64,000 nucleotides of DNA from JAJFKB01 sp965230515 (GCA_965230515.1 OZ246007.1:620001-684000), one strand, 5' to 3'; shown: positions 18,900 through 28,176, counted from the first letter of the stretch. The notes: generated by a model not told the origin, from the letters alone. A program made the numbers and translations.

Positions 18900-19094
18900 A
18901 CACTTGGTCCACCACACAATATTCTTTCTATTTTAGCCATTTATATCGCTTTTTATATTTTATTTTCAGATTTTTTAAAATATTTAGAAAGCCTATTTCT
19001 CAAGCCGCATAGTAAAATATCACCCAGAATGAATACCAGAACTATTCTGGCAACCAATAAAATCCCGACAGGTCTAAACGGGAGAGGAATGATC

Positions 19095-22000
19095 ATGGCA
19101 ATCGCTAAAGCCACCACAGAACAATATGTACTGGATGATTACAGTCTTGAGCAAAGGTATTTGCGTAAACAGGGTCGTGTATTTTTGACCGGGACCCAGG
19201 CACTGGTTCGCCTGCCACTCATTCAACGAGAGCTGGATCAAAAAACAGGTCTTAACACTGCAGGATATATCACCGGATACCGTGGTTCACCTCTTGGCGG
19301 ATATGACCAGGCACTCTGGGAAGCCAACAATTTCCTCGAAGAAAGTAACATCACTTTCGTACCGGCTGTAAATGAAGATTTGGCCGCCACTCAGGTAATC
19401 GGCACACAGCAGGTTGAAGCCGACCCCAACAGGGAGGTCGACGGTGTTTTTTCAATCTGGTACGGGAAAGGACCCGGTGTTGACCGCGCTGGTGACGCGC
19501 TCAAGCATGGTAATGGTTACGGCAGCTCACCCCATGGCGGCGTGCTGGTTGTTGCCGGAGATGATCATGGTTGCGTGTCTTCGAGCATGTCCCATCAATC
19601 TGATGTCGCCTTTATGGCCTGGTATATGCCAACATTGAATCCGGCCAGTATCTCAGAGTATGTTGACTTTGGACTCTATGGTATCGCACTGTCCCGTTTT
19701 TCAGGCATGTGGGTGGGCTTCAAGGCAATTTCGGAAGCGGTGGAGAGCGCAGCATCTGTTGAGCTAAGCGAACCACCAGCGTTTAGGGTGCCCGAAGATT
19801 ACAAACCACCTGAAGGTGGTCTTAATTTCCGTTGGCCTGATTTACCAGGCCCACAGATCGAAGCACGCATGAAGGATAAAATTGAAGCGGTGCATGCCTT
19901 CGTCAGAGCCAACCCGATCGACCAGCGAATCTATGATATTCCCGATGCACGTATGGGCATCATCACCACCGGCAAAGCCCACCTGGATCTGATGGAAACC
20001 CTTGCACTACTCGGCGTCGATGAAGCAAGAGCACGTAAACTCGGGATCGACATCTACAAGGTAGGCATGGTCTGGCCTATCGAGCCGCTGGGGGTTAGAA
20101 GATTTCTACAGGGCAAGGAAGAGGTGTTGGTTATTGAAGAAAAGCGCGGCATTATTGAAAGCCAGCTAAAAGAGCTGCTCTACGATTATCCGGGTGATAA
20201 ACCCAAGCGTATGGTCGGCAAATATGACGAGTATTTTCACCCCCTGGTGAGTTGGACCGCAGAACTGTCGCCCTCCTACTTGGCACCTATCGTCGCCAAA
20301 CGGATCAGCCATGAGTTTGAAGATGTCACATTTGACGATGAACTTAATCACATAAAAAACTCCGGCGTCACCGTACAGGCGCCAGGCGGCGTCAAAAGAC
20401 TCCCCTATTTCTGTTCAGGCTGCCCACACAACACCTCAACAAAAGTTCCTGACGGCAGTCAGGCGCTGGCCGGAATTGGCTGTCACTTTATGGCATCCTG
20501 GATGAACCGGGATACTTCGTCTCTGATCCAAATGGGCGGCGAAGGAGTCAACTGGGTGGGTAAATCGCGTTTTACCGGGAACCGGCATATTTTTCAGAAC
20601 CTCGGCGAGGGAACCTACTTTCATTCTGGATATATGGCCATTCGCCAGGCAATTGCAGCCAACGTCAACATTACCTACAAAATCCTGTTTAACGATGCAG
20701 TGGCCATGACCGGCGGACAACCAGTTGATGGCGTTATTTCTGTACCGGCCATTGCCAATCAGGTACGAGCGGAGGGCGCAAAAAAAGTAGTGATCGTCAG
20801 TGACGAGCCGGAAAAATATTCCGACAAAAGCCTGTTTCCCACAGACACTCAATTTTATCATCGCGACCATCTGGATAGCGTGCAACGCGAACTGCGTGAG
20901 ATAGAGGGGGTGACAGTACTGATCTACGATCAAACCTGCGCCGCTGAAAAACGACGACGACGCAAACGGGGCACCTTTCCCGATCCAGCCAAGCGGATAT
21001 TCATAAACGACCTGGTTTGCGAAGGCTGCGGTGACTGCTCCAAACAATCCAACTGCCTGTCCATTTTCCCGGTAAAAACCGAATTCGGAAACAAACGCAA
21101 GATTGATCAATCCTCCTGCAACAAAGACTACTCCTGCGTGAAGGGGTTTTGTCCAAGCTTTGTCACTGTTGAAGGCGGCTCGCTGCGCAAACCCGCTGCA
21201 CTCCAGATAGGTGAGGAGTTTACCCGCCGCGTCAATGCTCTGCCGATACCAACACCAGCCCCGCTAAGCAAACCCTTTGATCTACTGGTTGGTGGTGTCG
21301 GCGGTACCGGCGTGGTGACTGTCGGGGCCCTGATTACCATGGCCGCACATCTGGAGGGAAAAGGTGCCTCAGTACTGGACTTCATGGGCTTCGCGCAAAA
21401 GGGAGGTTCAGTACTCAGTTATGTCCGCCTTGCGCAAAAACCCGACCAACTGCACCAGGTAAGAATCGATTACGGGATGGCCGATGCGCTTATCGCCTGC
21501 GACATGATCGTCGGCACAGATCCAAGAGCACTCAACGTACTGCGTCATGACCATACCCGCATTATAGTAAATTTGTCGGAACTACCCTCGGGTGATTTTG
21601 TACTGGACCGGAATGCCGACATGCAGGCCGACCTGCGGATAAACACGCTGCAACAAGCCGTCGGCAAGGAACGTGTGGACACACTGGGCGCCAATAATCT
21701 GGCAGAAAAGCTGCTCGGCAATACCGTGTTTTCCAATATATTTCTATTGGGTTACGCCTGGCAGCAGGGGTTGATACCCGTCAGCCTGGATGCACTGCTG
21801 AAAGCAATAGAGATTAATGGTGTTGCCATTGAAGCCAATAAGCAAGGCTTTCATTGGGGGCGCATCGCAGCAGAGGATCTGGCATATGTGACACAGATCA
21901 CCGCCGAAAAACCGATTAAAACCACAACAGGGCTGGACGACATCATAGCCCATCGTTACGACTTTTTGGTGGATTATCAGAATAGCGACTACGCAAACCG

Positions 22001-22595
22001 CTACCGGGATTTTGTTGAACAGGTCCGGTCCGTTGAACAGCAACTTGGTAACGCAGAATTGGATCTGACAAAAGCCGTCGCACGGTATCTGTTTAAACTA
22101 ATGGCCTACAAAGATGAGTATGAAGTGGCCAGGCTATACACCAATGGAGAGTTTCTGAAAAAGCTATCCAGCACATTCGATGGCAAATACAAACTGACTT
22201 TCAACATGGCCCCGCCACTCCTGGCACGTGAAAAGGATGAACAGGGTCGCCCGAAGAAACTGACTTTCGGTCCCTGGATGCTCTCCGTATTGCGTCTCAC
22301 GGCCAAACTGAAATTTCTGCGCGGCACGGCCTTTGATCCTTTTGGATACAACTCTGAACGAAAGAGGGAACGGCAACTGGCGAATCACTATCAATCAACA
22401 ATTGCAGGGTTGCTCAACACACTCACACCGGACAATCTGGCGACCGCAATCGAAATTGCCGCCATACCGAATGAGATTAGAGGTTATGGCCCGGTTAAGG
22501 AACAAGCGATCCAGGAGGCCAGGGTTAAAACCGGATTATTGCTGGACCGCTTCCACGGCAATGAGGACTCGGTTCAATTTGTCGAAGTAGCATGA
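19095..22595 (+). CDS. Indolepyruvate ferredoxin oxidoreductase, fused single-chain form
   Basis: 1166 residues from ATG 19095, which has GGAGAGG seven bases upstream; ATGs at 19029 and 19089 are less well placed. Domain order: pyrimidine/TPP-binding half (GYITGYRGSPLGGYDQALWE near 58-77), central TPP region (IGCHFMASWM; MTGGQPVDG), ferredoxin-type cluster region near 640-690 (CEGCGDCSKQSNC, SCVKGFCPSF), then the gamma domain (GGVGGTGVVTVGALI; MGFAQKGGSVLSYVRLAQ). It oxidises aryl pyruvates to aryl-acetyl-CoA. A separate two-subunit enzyme is at 1-2285. A PaaY-like gene follows, pointing to the phenylacetate route. Confidence 0.93.
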   Translation: MAIAKATTEQYVLDDYSLEQRYLRKQGRVFLTGTQALVRLPLIQRELDQKTGLNTAGYITGYRGSPLGGYDQALWEANNFLEESNITFVPAVNEDLAATQVIGTQQVEADPNREVDGVFSIWYGKGPGVDRAGDALKHGNGYGSSPHGGVLVVAGDDHGCVSSSMSHQSDVAFMAWYMPTLNPASISEYVDFGLYGIALSRFSGMWVGFKAISEAVESAASVELSEPPAFRVPEDYKPPEGGLNFRWPDLPGPQIEARMKDKIEAVHAFVRANPIDQRIYDIPDARMGIITTGKAHLDLMETLALLGVDEARARKLGIDIYKVGMVWPIEPLGVRRFLQGKEEVLVIEEKRGIIESQLKELLYDYPGDKPKRMVGKYDEYFHPLVSWTAELSPSYLAPIVAKRISHEFEDVTFDDELNHIKNSGVTVQAPGGVKRLPYFCSGCPHNTSTKVPDGSQALAGIGCHFMASWMNRDTSSLIQMGGEGVNWVGKSRFTGNRHIFQNLGEGTYFHSGYMAIRQAIAANVNITYKILFNDAVAMTGGQPVDGVISVPAIANQVRAEGAKKVVIVSDEPEKYSDKSLFPTDTQFYHRDHLDSVQRELREIEGVTVLIYDQTCAAEKRRRRKRGTFPDPAKRIFINDLVCEGCGDCSKQSNCLSIFPVKTEFGNKRKIDQSSCNKDYSCVKGFCPSFVTVEGGSLRKPAALQIGEEFTRRVNALPIPTPAPLSKPFDLLVGGVGGTGVVTVGALITMAAHLEGKGASVLDFMGFAQKGGSVLSYVRLAQKPDQLHQVRIDYGMADALIACDMIVGTDPRALNVLRHDHTRIIVNLSELPSGDFVLDRNADMQADLRINTLQQAVGKERVDTLGANNLAEKLLGNTVFSNIFLLGYAWQQGLIPVSLDALLKAIEINGVAIEANKQGFHWGRIAAEDLAYVTQITAEKPIKTTTGLDDIIAHRYDFLVDYQNSDYANRYRDFVEQVRSVEQQLGNAELDLTKAVARYLFKLMAYKDEYEVARLYTNGEFLKKLSSTFDGKYKLTFNMAPPLLAREKDEQGRPKKLTFGPWMLSVLRLTAKLKFLRGTAFDPFGYNSERKRERQLANHYQSTIAGLLNTLTPDNLATAIEIAAIPNEIRGYGPVKEQAIQEARVKTGLLLDRFHGNEDSVQFVEVA

Positions 22596-22669
22596 CCTGC
22601 TGTATTGCCAAGAACAGGCAAACATGCTTTGATGCCTCTACGAATTGAAGTAAACATCTGAAGGATATT

Positions 22670-23278
22670 ATGCAAGTATACAGTATTGACGGCGTCACAC
22701 CCGTCGTCGACCCAAGCGCCTTTGTCCACCCCACTGCCGTTCTGATCGGCGACGTTATTATCGGCCCCAACGTTTATGTCGGCCCCTGTGCTTCGTTGCG
22801 GGGCGACTTCGGGCGACTGATCATTAAAGAAGGCGCCAATATCCAGGATACCTGCGTCATGCACGGTTTTCCCGCTCGAGACACGATTGTCGAGGAAAAT
22901 GGCCATATTGGCCACGGCGCGGTGATTCACTGCTGCCGCATTGGCAAGAATGCCCTGGTCGGCATGAACGCCGTGGTGATGGATGGCGCGATCATTAACG
23001 AAAACTCCATTGTCGCCGCCTGCTCCTTTGTTAAAGCCGCTTTTGAGTGCCCGCCACAAAGCCTGGTTGCCGGCACACCTGCTAAAGTTATCCGCTCAGT
23101 AACAGATGATGAACTGAAATGGAAAACCCGCGGTACAGGTGAATATCACAACCTGGTAACGCGCTCACTGGCCAGCCTACAAAAAGTGGAGCCGCTAACC
23201 GAGGTGGAACCCGGGCGTAAAGGGATTGAGGGGAGCGATATTAAGCCGCTCTACGAAACCAGGGAAGAGTGGGAGTAG
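22670..23278 (+). CDS. paaY: PaaY-like hexapeptide-repeat protein (gamma carbonic anhydrase fold)
   Basis: 202 residues of left-handed beta-helix repeats (AVLIGDVIIGPNVYVGPCAS; GHIGHGAVIHCCRIGKNALV) with three metal-binding histidines in the expected places (one in VMHGF, two in GHIGHGAVIH). PaaY hydrolyses dead-end CoA thioesters in phenylacetate degradation; CaiE and gamma carbonic anhydrases have the same fold. The PaaY choice rests on length, the C-terminal extension (YHNLVTRSLASLQKVEPLTE) and the neighbouring oxidoreductase, which can make phenylacetyl-CoA. No other paa genes are in the window, so the symbol is tentative. Confidence 0.75.
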   Translation: MQVYSIDGVTPVVDPSAFVHPTAVLIGDVIIGPNVYVGPCASLRGDFGRLIIKEGANIQDTCVMHGFPARDTIVEENGHIGHGAVIHCCRIGKNALVGMNAVVMDGAIINENSIVAACSFVKAAFECPPQSLVAGTPAKVIRSVTDDELKWKTRGTGEYHNLVTRSLASLQKVEPLTEVEPGRKGIEGSDIKPLYETREEWE

Positions 23279-23699
23279 CAACTCTGTTTTACGGTCAACT
23301 ATCGCAACCGGCTCATACCTTTTGAATTTTGGTTACTCAATACGAATAATGGGTAACCAACGACTTTATCGGATCGGCATATATCGATCCTGACTCACTC
23401 TGTAATTTATCAATCAAACAATTCTCACATTAACCGGACTCAGAGCTGGCCCCACCCTTTAAGAAGGGAAATCGCTCCTCGTTAAGTGTATTTTCTTTTT
23501 CATCCCGCTTAAAAGCATGAGTTATGATTTACCGCGTCCATGGTCTGCAGTGTTTTTAAGTAAATCATGGCCTTCTACGCTTGAGTTTTCGTTAAAATCC
23601 CAACATACAGCAGAGCCATAGCAATCCCTCGCCGGAGTTTATAAAATACGTTCACTCAAATCAAAACTGCCTTGTGCAGGTTATAACAGGGAACTTTAC
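23279..23699. other. Intergenic region with inverted repeats upstream of the kinase-like gene
   Basis: No credible coding frame. GGTTAC / GTAACC arms near 23330-23360 could end the upstream transcript. ATGATTTAC (23524-23532) and GTAAATCAT (23560-23568) form a perfect 9-bp inverted repeat around CCATGG, possibly an operator or mRNA hairpin. An AT-rich TTTATAAAATAC near 23638-23649 may be a -10 region. Confidence 0.4.
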
Positions 23700-24497
23700 G
23701 TGCCGATTAACAAAGATATTTGGTATTTTTCGGGAGACCAACTCAGCGAGGGTGATCGATCAAAACTGGATTGTCTCGAGAAAGTACTGGCACTGAAAAC
23801 AGAACGCGTATCAAAGGACCGAATAAGCCACATAGGTCATTGCAGCTTGGAACGCCTTTACTACATTAAGGTTTATCTCGATGGTGGAGGACTGTTACGA
23901 CAGTGGTTAGGCCACGCACGTTTTGACCGTGAATATAAGAACATCCTCCTGTTTAACCAACTGGGAATTGCGACTCCCCCGCTGATCGCCTACGGCAAGG
24001 ATGTCGTAAGGTTCAAATTAAACCGGGGCGTGATAGTCACCGAAGGCTTGACAGATTGCCTCACGCTGGAACAGCTTGCCCTTCAAAACCGCCTTTATGA
24101 ACGTGGCGTACCCTGGTTGCGAAAGGTGTTAAGCCAAATCGCTGAATATACTCGCCTGCTGCATGATGATGGTTTTCTCCACGTCGATCTCAAGTGGCGC
24201 AATATTTTAATTAGTGATGATGAAGCGGGGAAGGTCTATTTTATAGACTGCCCCAGTGGCTATCACCCTCCAGCCTGGATCTTTGAAAAGTCTCTTATCA
24301 AGGACCTTGCCTGCTTGGATCGGGATGCAAAACTGTATTTTAGAAAGGCTGATCAACTATTCCTTTATAAATCTTACGCCAGGACAACCAGGTTAAGCGT
24401 TAGCGATAAAAAGAAAATAGCCGCCACACGCGCATATTATGGTAATGGCCGACGCAAAAAGCGACTGTTTCGCTTTAAAAGGAAAAGTATCATCTAA
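23700..24497 (+). CDS. WaaP/Kdo-kinase-like (lipopolysaccharide kinase family) protein
   Basis: 265 residues from GTG 23700 (AGGGA eight bases upstream). A compact protein-kinase-like fold: Lys in YYIKVYLDGG (ATP lysine), Glu in FDREYKNIL, the catalytic loop HVDLKWRNILI near 160-170 and the metal-binding Asp in YFIDCPSGY. This pattern is that of WaaP/InaA/KdkA enzymes, which phosphorylate heptose or Kdo in the inner core of lipopolysaccharide. It differs from them in the DC dipeptide. The C-terminus is very basic. A second kinase domain, fused to a barrel, is encoded next, suggesting a joint role in envelope glycan modification (inference). Confidence 0.75.
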   Translation: MPINKDIWYFSGDQLSEGDRSKLDCLEKVLALKTERVSKDRISHIGHCSLERLYYIKVYLDGGGLLRQWLGHARFDREYKNILLFNQLGIATPPLIAYGKDVVRFKLNRGVIVTEGLTDCLTLEQLALQNRLYERGVPWLRKVLSQIAEYTRLLHDDGFLHVDLKWRNILISDDEAGKVYFIDCPSGYHPPAWIFEKSLIKDLACLDRDAKLYFRKADQLFLYKSYARTTRLSVSDKKKIAATRAYYGNGRRKKRLFRFKRKSII

Positions 24498-24604
24498 ATG
24501 GGTCGTTAAAGACTAATTATTGTGCATGCTTCCCTGGTGTAAGCTGGTACAATGCATTGCCAATTTTAGTGACGGCCATTTATTAGTTAGGGAACGAAAT
24601 CAAG

Positions 24605-26830
24605 TTGAATGCACCAATCAATTCCTGGGTCGTGTGGCCGCTTGTAATAAAAGATCTAATAGCAAGTCTGGCGCAAATACCGTCCTGGTTAAAGCTCTCA
24701 CATGAAATTACTGCGAATCACCGGATTGGCGATGATTTCATTGGTGTAAATATAGCAACCTCCAGCGACCCGGCCTGTGATGAGTATATTATTCAGCGAT
24801 TACAGGAATTAGAAATAACGCATGTCCGGCTCGCCTTCACCTATTGTTCTCAAAACAGCGATGCCCAGCGCCTATTGGAAACGCTATTAAGCAAGGGGTT
24901 TGATGTATTACTCACCATCTTTCCCTCACGCGAAGAGGCGGCAATCATTCATAAAGACCAATCGGCGCAACTACGATGGCAAGGATTTGTTACACAGGTT
25001 CTAACAAAATACGGCACGAGAATTTCCGCACTTGAGATTGGTAATACGCCCAACCGAGGCAAATGGTCAGGTTATGAGAGTAAGGGATATGTAGTTGCTG
25101 TTGAAATTGCAGTGTCACTTGCCAAAGAACATTCTGTCACTGTGGCTGGCCCCAATATCTCCGATTTTGAACCTCTGTATAATATGGGGTTTTTAAAATT
25201 TATGCAGCGTCTTCGTTTAGTCCCAAGAATTCACACGGATAACTTGTTTGTGGAACGAGTCATCCAGCCGGAGCTTTACGATCACCGCGTCTTGGGATAT
25301 TGGGCGAAAACCAGACTTAAACTCAATTTAATCAAAAAAGCCCGAATTATCGCGCATATTAGCCAACGCTTCGGTTGCATAAAAACCTATTGCTCATATA
25401 ACTGCTGGACCCGTAAACGGCTGGCTCGGTGGAACACCGACACGGAACAAAAGCACGCGGACTACCTGTTTAGATATTTAACGCTGGCCGCGGCTTCCGG
25501 TGTCCTGGATCGTGTTTATTGGGGGCCACTTATTTGTCACCGTGATGGTTTAATCGATTGTGGCAACTCGCACTACCCAGAGATCGATCAGGTTACTTTT
25601 TATCGAACGGTAAGAGGAGATGTTGATCAGTTTAGAGTAACAAAGGCCTTTGAAGCACTAAAAAATGTTGCCGGAATATTAAAAAATGTTTTTTGTATTC
25701 AGGGCGTTAGCACTGATAACGGAGTTAGTCACTTTATCTTTGAAACTGAACAAAAGGATGAAATCCACCTGGTTTGGTGTTTGGATAGAGCGGCTGTTGC
25801 TCTATCATCTATTTACCCGGATGACTGTTTAGCAGAGGCCGAATTTCTCGATACTAGGGGGCACGTCCTCGATCTTGCGCCAAAAACCATCACCGAACAA
25901 CCGCTGATCATTCATTGGAAGCCACACTTAAAGCCAAACCGGCCAACCATTTCTTTTCTTCATTCATTTAATCAAACAGCGGCAAAAAAAATTACTCACC
26001 GGGTAATGCCTGATGCTTATTCAATTGCAGTGGACACGCAGCAATGGAGAGGAGCCGTATTAGTGCCGAATTCACAATCGCAGGAGACAGTGATTGACCA
26101 GTATCTCCCTGAAGCGCTAATGCAAAAGGAGGAGGTCGCGCTGTTGAGGGATAAGCGTAACCGCATCTGGAACGTAAAGGCCGATAATGACTCGGATGAG
26201 TTGATTAGCGTGAAGCTTAATCGCGCCCGGGGCATTAAGAAATTTAGTTATCGATTTTTGGACAGCAAGGGAAGAAGGCATTGGAACAATGCCACCGAAA
26301 TGCTACGCCGGGGTGTTAACACACCACAGCCGATAGCTTTTTTTGAACGACATAAAAACAGCGGTGTAAAAGATAATTATTACCTGGCACGATACATCCC
26401 CGACACCTTTTCCTGCCGCCATCTGTTTGGCGCTTTCAAAGCAGGTGACACCGAATACCGTGGTCTGGAGAAAACCCGGTATTTTGAGGAATTAACTGGC
26501 TTTGTAGCCAATATGCATAATGTTAATATAATTCATCGGGACTTATCATCAGGTAACCTGATAATGACAATAACCGATAATCAGCTAGCTATTTATGTCA
26601 TTGATATAGGTCGGGCAATCGTGAGCGGCCAAAATAAGAGTATTCGCTCAAGACACCGATTGAGCGATTTAAAACGAATTTGTTATAAGCTTAATTGGGA
26701 AGACAGAAGGCTTTTCATTGGCGCGTATAACCGGAAATCAAATCATGCTCTACCTTCCACCTGGCGACTATCTCTATATTCTTACGACCTGAAGCATCGG
26801 CTGAAAAAGCTGTTAAAAGGTAAGATTTAG
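24605..26830 (+). CDS. Fusion: glycosidase-like TIM barrel plus WaaP/Kdo-kinase-like domain
   Basis: Up to 741 residues; TTG 24605 is the widest start, with AGGGA about 11 nt upstream, so the true start is uncertain. Residues about 40-370 look like a clan-A glycoside hydrolase barrel (GVNIATS, LEITHVRLAF, GFDVLLTIFP, ALEIGNTPNRGKWSGY, RVYWGPL). The catalytic acid/base motif, normally NEP, reads NTP here, so catalysis may be lost. Residues about 370-520 are beta-rich. Residues about 530-700 form a complete kinase-like domain: SVKLNRARG, HRDLSSGNLIM near 643 and VIDIGRA near 667. There is no signal peptide. The domain pairing is unusual; the function is unknown. Confidence 0.75.
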   Translation: MNAPINSWVVWPLVIKDLIASLAQIPSWLKLSHEITANHRIGDDFIGVNIATSSDPACDEYIIQRLQELEITHVRLAFTYCSQNSDAQRLLETLLSKGFDVLLTIFPSREEAAIIHKDQSAQLRWQGFVTQVLTKYGTRISALEIGNTPNRGKWSGYESKGYVVAVEIAVSLAKEHSVTVAGPNISDFEPLYNMGFLKFMQRLRLVPRIHTDNLFVERVIQPELYDHRVLGYWAKTRLKLNLIKKARIIAHISQRFGCIKTYCSYNCWTRKRLARWNTDTEQKHADYLFRYLTLAAASGVLDRVYWGPLICHRDGLIDCGNSHYPEIDQVTFYRTVRGDVDQFRVTKAFEALKNVAGILKNVFCIQGVSTDNGVSHFIFETEQKDEIHLVWCLDRAAVALSSIYPDDCLAEAEFLDTRGHVLDLAPKTITEQPLIIHWKPHLKPNRPTISFLHSFNQTAAKKITHRVMPDAYSIAVDTQQWRGAVLVPNSQSQETVIDQYLPEALMQKEEVALLRDKRNRIWNVKADNDSDELISVKLNRARGIKKFSYRFLDSKGRRHWNNATEMLRRGVNTPQPIAFFERHKNSGVKDNYYLARYIPDTFSCRHLFGAFKAGDTEYRGLEKTRYFEELTGFVANMHNVNIIHRDLSSGNLIMTITDNQLAIYVIDIGRAIVSGQNKSIRSRHRLSDLKRICYKLNWEDRRLFIGAYNRKSNHALPSTWRLSLYSYDLKHRLKKLLKGKI

Positions 26831-26946
26831 GTTGTAACTCAAATAATACCTTCTTTTCCTTCAGCAAACTTTTTTCAAAATCCCTAGCATTCACTTAACT
26901 CTACCTATCTCTTTCTTTCGTGACCGCCTAACAGGGGAAAAATGGG

Positions 26947-27318
26947 TTATAGATCACTTTTGTGAGGCCATATCTCAGCCTCTCTTTTTTCACCAAACGT
27001 CTTATTAGCTGTCAAATAAGTCAACACCTCTTCACCATAATTTTCAATTCCATGCTCGGCATTAGAGGGGATATAAATAGCATCCCCTTTCCTGACAGCT
27101 TGAATTTGATCATCAATGATCATTTTCCCTCGACCTGAAATGATGTAATAACACTGTTCCTGCTCATGGGAATGCAAAAACTGCATGCCATTGGGCTCAA
27201 CATCTGTTATTTGAATTGAGATTTCTTTGGAACCACTATTCGATTCCCCAATTAGCAGGTTTGTTGAAAATCCATCATATTTACCGATATTGGTATTTTT
27301 CTTATTTGTAATTAACAT
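26947..27318 (-). CDS. Small cupin-domain protein
   Basis: 123 residues from ATG 27318, chosen because GGAGG lies 4 nt upstream; the frame is open to 27450, but the extra N-terminus has no family resemblance. Both cupin motifs are present: HSHEQEQCYYIISGRG (metal-binding His-x-His and Glu) and GDAIYIPSNAEHGIEN. Such single-domain cupins bind a metal and may be isomerases, dioxygenases or sugar-modifying enzymes; the substrate cannot be told. It lies in an AT-rich accessory patch, convergent with the kinase fusion gene. Confidence 0.75.
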   Translation of the reverse strand: MLITNKKNTNIGKYDGFSTNLLIGESNSGSKEISIQITDVEPNGMQFLHSHEQEQCYYIISGRGKMIIDDQIQAVRKGDAIYIPSNAEHGIENYGEEVLTYLTANKTFGEKREAEIWPHKSDL

Positions 27319-27427
27319 CTCGCCTCCAAGCTTAATGCTGTTACTTACTGATTGATAGCCGTGTAACCGTGCAGACAAACCGATGGTCGGCTGTCCGATC
27401 AGCGCAACTGCATTGTGCTGCACCTGG

Positions 27428-27604
27428 TTATGTGTTGCTCTTAAATTCACTGCCTAAACTCGACAGATATGCCAATGCCAAAATAGCCCCTTCACAAAGC
27501 GAGACCATGTAACCCACCATTGCATCGTAGCCACCTTGGACATTAAAGCCCCAGAACGGTATGACAAATGGGAGACGCAATTTTTCACAAAAATATCCAG
27601 TCGG
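27428..27604 (-). other. Short open frame, possible remnant of a membrane protein gene
   Basis: 58 codons between stops at 27605-27607 and 27428-27430, with no start near its beginning. The translation has protein-like composition (FVIPFWGFNVQGGYDAMVGY, then SLCEGAILALAYLSSL). It overlaps the extended cupin frame and the REP-like repeat, so it could be the tail of a gene cut by rearrangement. I recognise no family. Chance is not excluded. Confidence 0.25.
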
Positions 27605-27630
27605 CTATCTAAAAAATAAATGCGTCCCCT
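27570..27630. repeat. REPIN/MITE-like imperfect inverted repeat
   Basis: GGGAGACGCAATTTTT (27570-27585) faces AAAAAATAAATGCGTCCCC (27611-27629); the arms match imperfectly (GGGAGACGC versus GGGGACGC, each followed by a T-rich run). The left arm also resembles the terminal repeat of the IS element at 29237-30654, differing by one G. It may be a decayed miniature element or a REP doublet. Confidence 0.4.
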
Positions 27631-28080
27631 TTATTGGTCTTTGTTGCTTTGGTTACTTGGCTTGGAAAGCGTTTGAGTGCCCAAAGCTTCAGCTACTTTT
27701 GAGAATGCAGAAATTTCTTCACTTAGCTCTCTCAATCCCCGCGCGTTCGAAACTCTGTTTTCGACGATACTTTGTTTTAGCTTTTTCAGCTCTTGAATTT
27801 GAGTAGATTGCCAGCCGGTATCGCCTTCCCAATCAATGTAAGAAAACCACGCAGATAAGCCAGCTATGGATAACGCGAGGAATGAGACGAGTAAACTTGC
27901 GTTTCTGGCCCGTTTTGAGCTGTTATCGGTTGCCTCAAAAAGTCGTCTATTCATCTCGGTAACGAGCAGATCAGATTCAACGTTTATAAAGCTGTTCCCT
28001 TGCGAGCTTTGCCAAAGGGTTCGATACATTTCTTCAAGATCTGAATCTGTGACGTCTCTAGGATTAGGTTTGTTCGGCAT
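27631..28080 (-). CDS. Small single-helix membrane protein of unknown function
   Basis: 149 residues. A soluble acidic N-terminus of about 55 residues (SDSDLEEMYRTLWQ-like helices), one transmembrane helix at about 62-84 (ASLLVSFLALSIAGLSAWFS), then a helical, probably coiled-coil C-terminus (IQELKKLKQSIVENR, LRELSEEISAFSKV). No family recognised. It shares strand with the DUF3800-type gene 96 nt upstream and with the cupin downstream. The intervening DNA has strong hairpins, and the composition is that of accessory genes. Confidence 0.6.
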   Translation of the reverse strand: MPNKPNPRDVTDSDLEEMYRTLWQSSQGNSFINVESDLLVTEMNRRLFEATDNSSKRARNASLLVSFLALSIAGLSAWFSYIDWEGDTGWQSTQIQELKKLKQSIVENRVSNARGLRELSEEISAFSKVAEALGTQTLSKPSNQSNKDQ

Positions 28081-28104
28081 GTCGCTCAGCTTCCGTTTTG
28101 CCTA

Positions 28105-28165
28105 GATGCATTGTTTGCGCAACGCCCAAAGCAGCGCGCAGCTTTAGCTGTCCGCTGCCTTTGCT
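28105..28165 (-). repeat. Imperfect inverted repeat between two accessory genes (attC-like appearance)
   Basis: On the minus strand CAAAGGCAGCG pairs with CGCTGCTTTG (one bulge), with AGCT/AGCT pairing inside, flanked by ATAAC and GGCGTTGC. The bulged long hairpin between small same-strand genes resembles an integron attC site, but the core boxes do not match the RYYYAAC / GTTRRRY consensus, so this is only a possibility. Confidence 0.3.
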
Positions 28166-28176
28166 GGTTATGGTGC

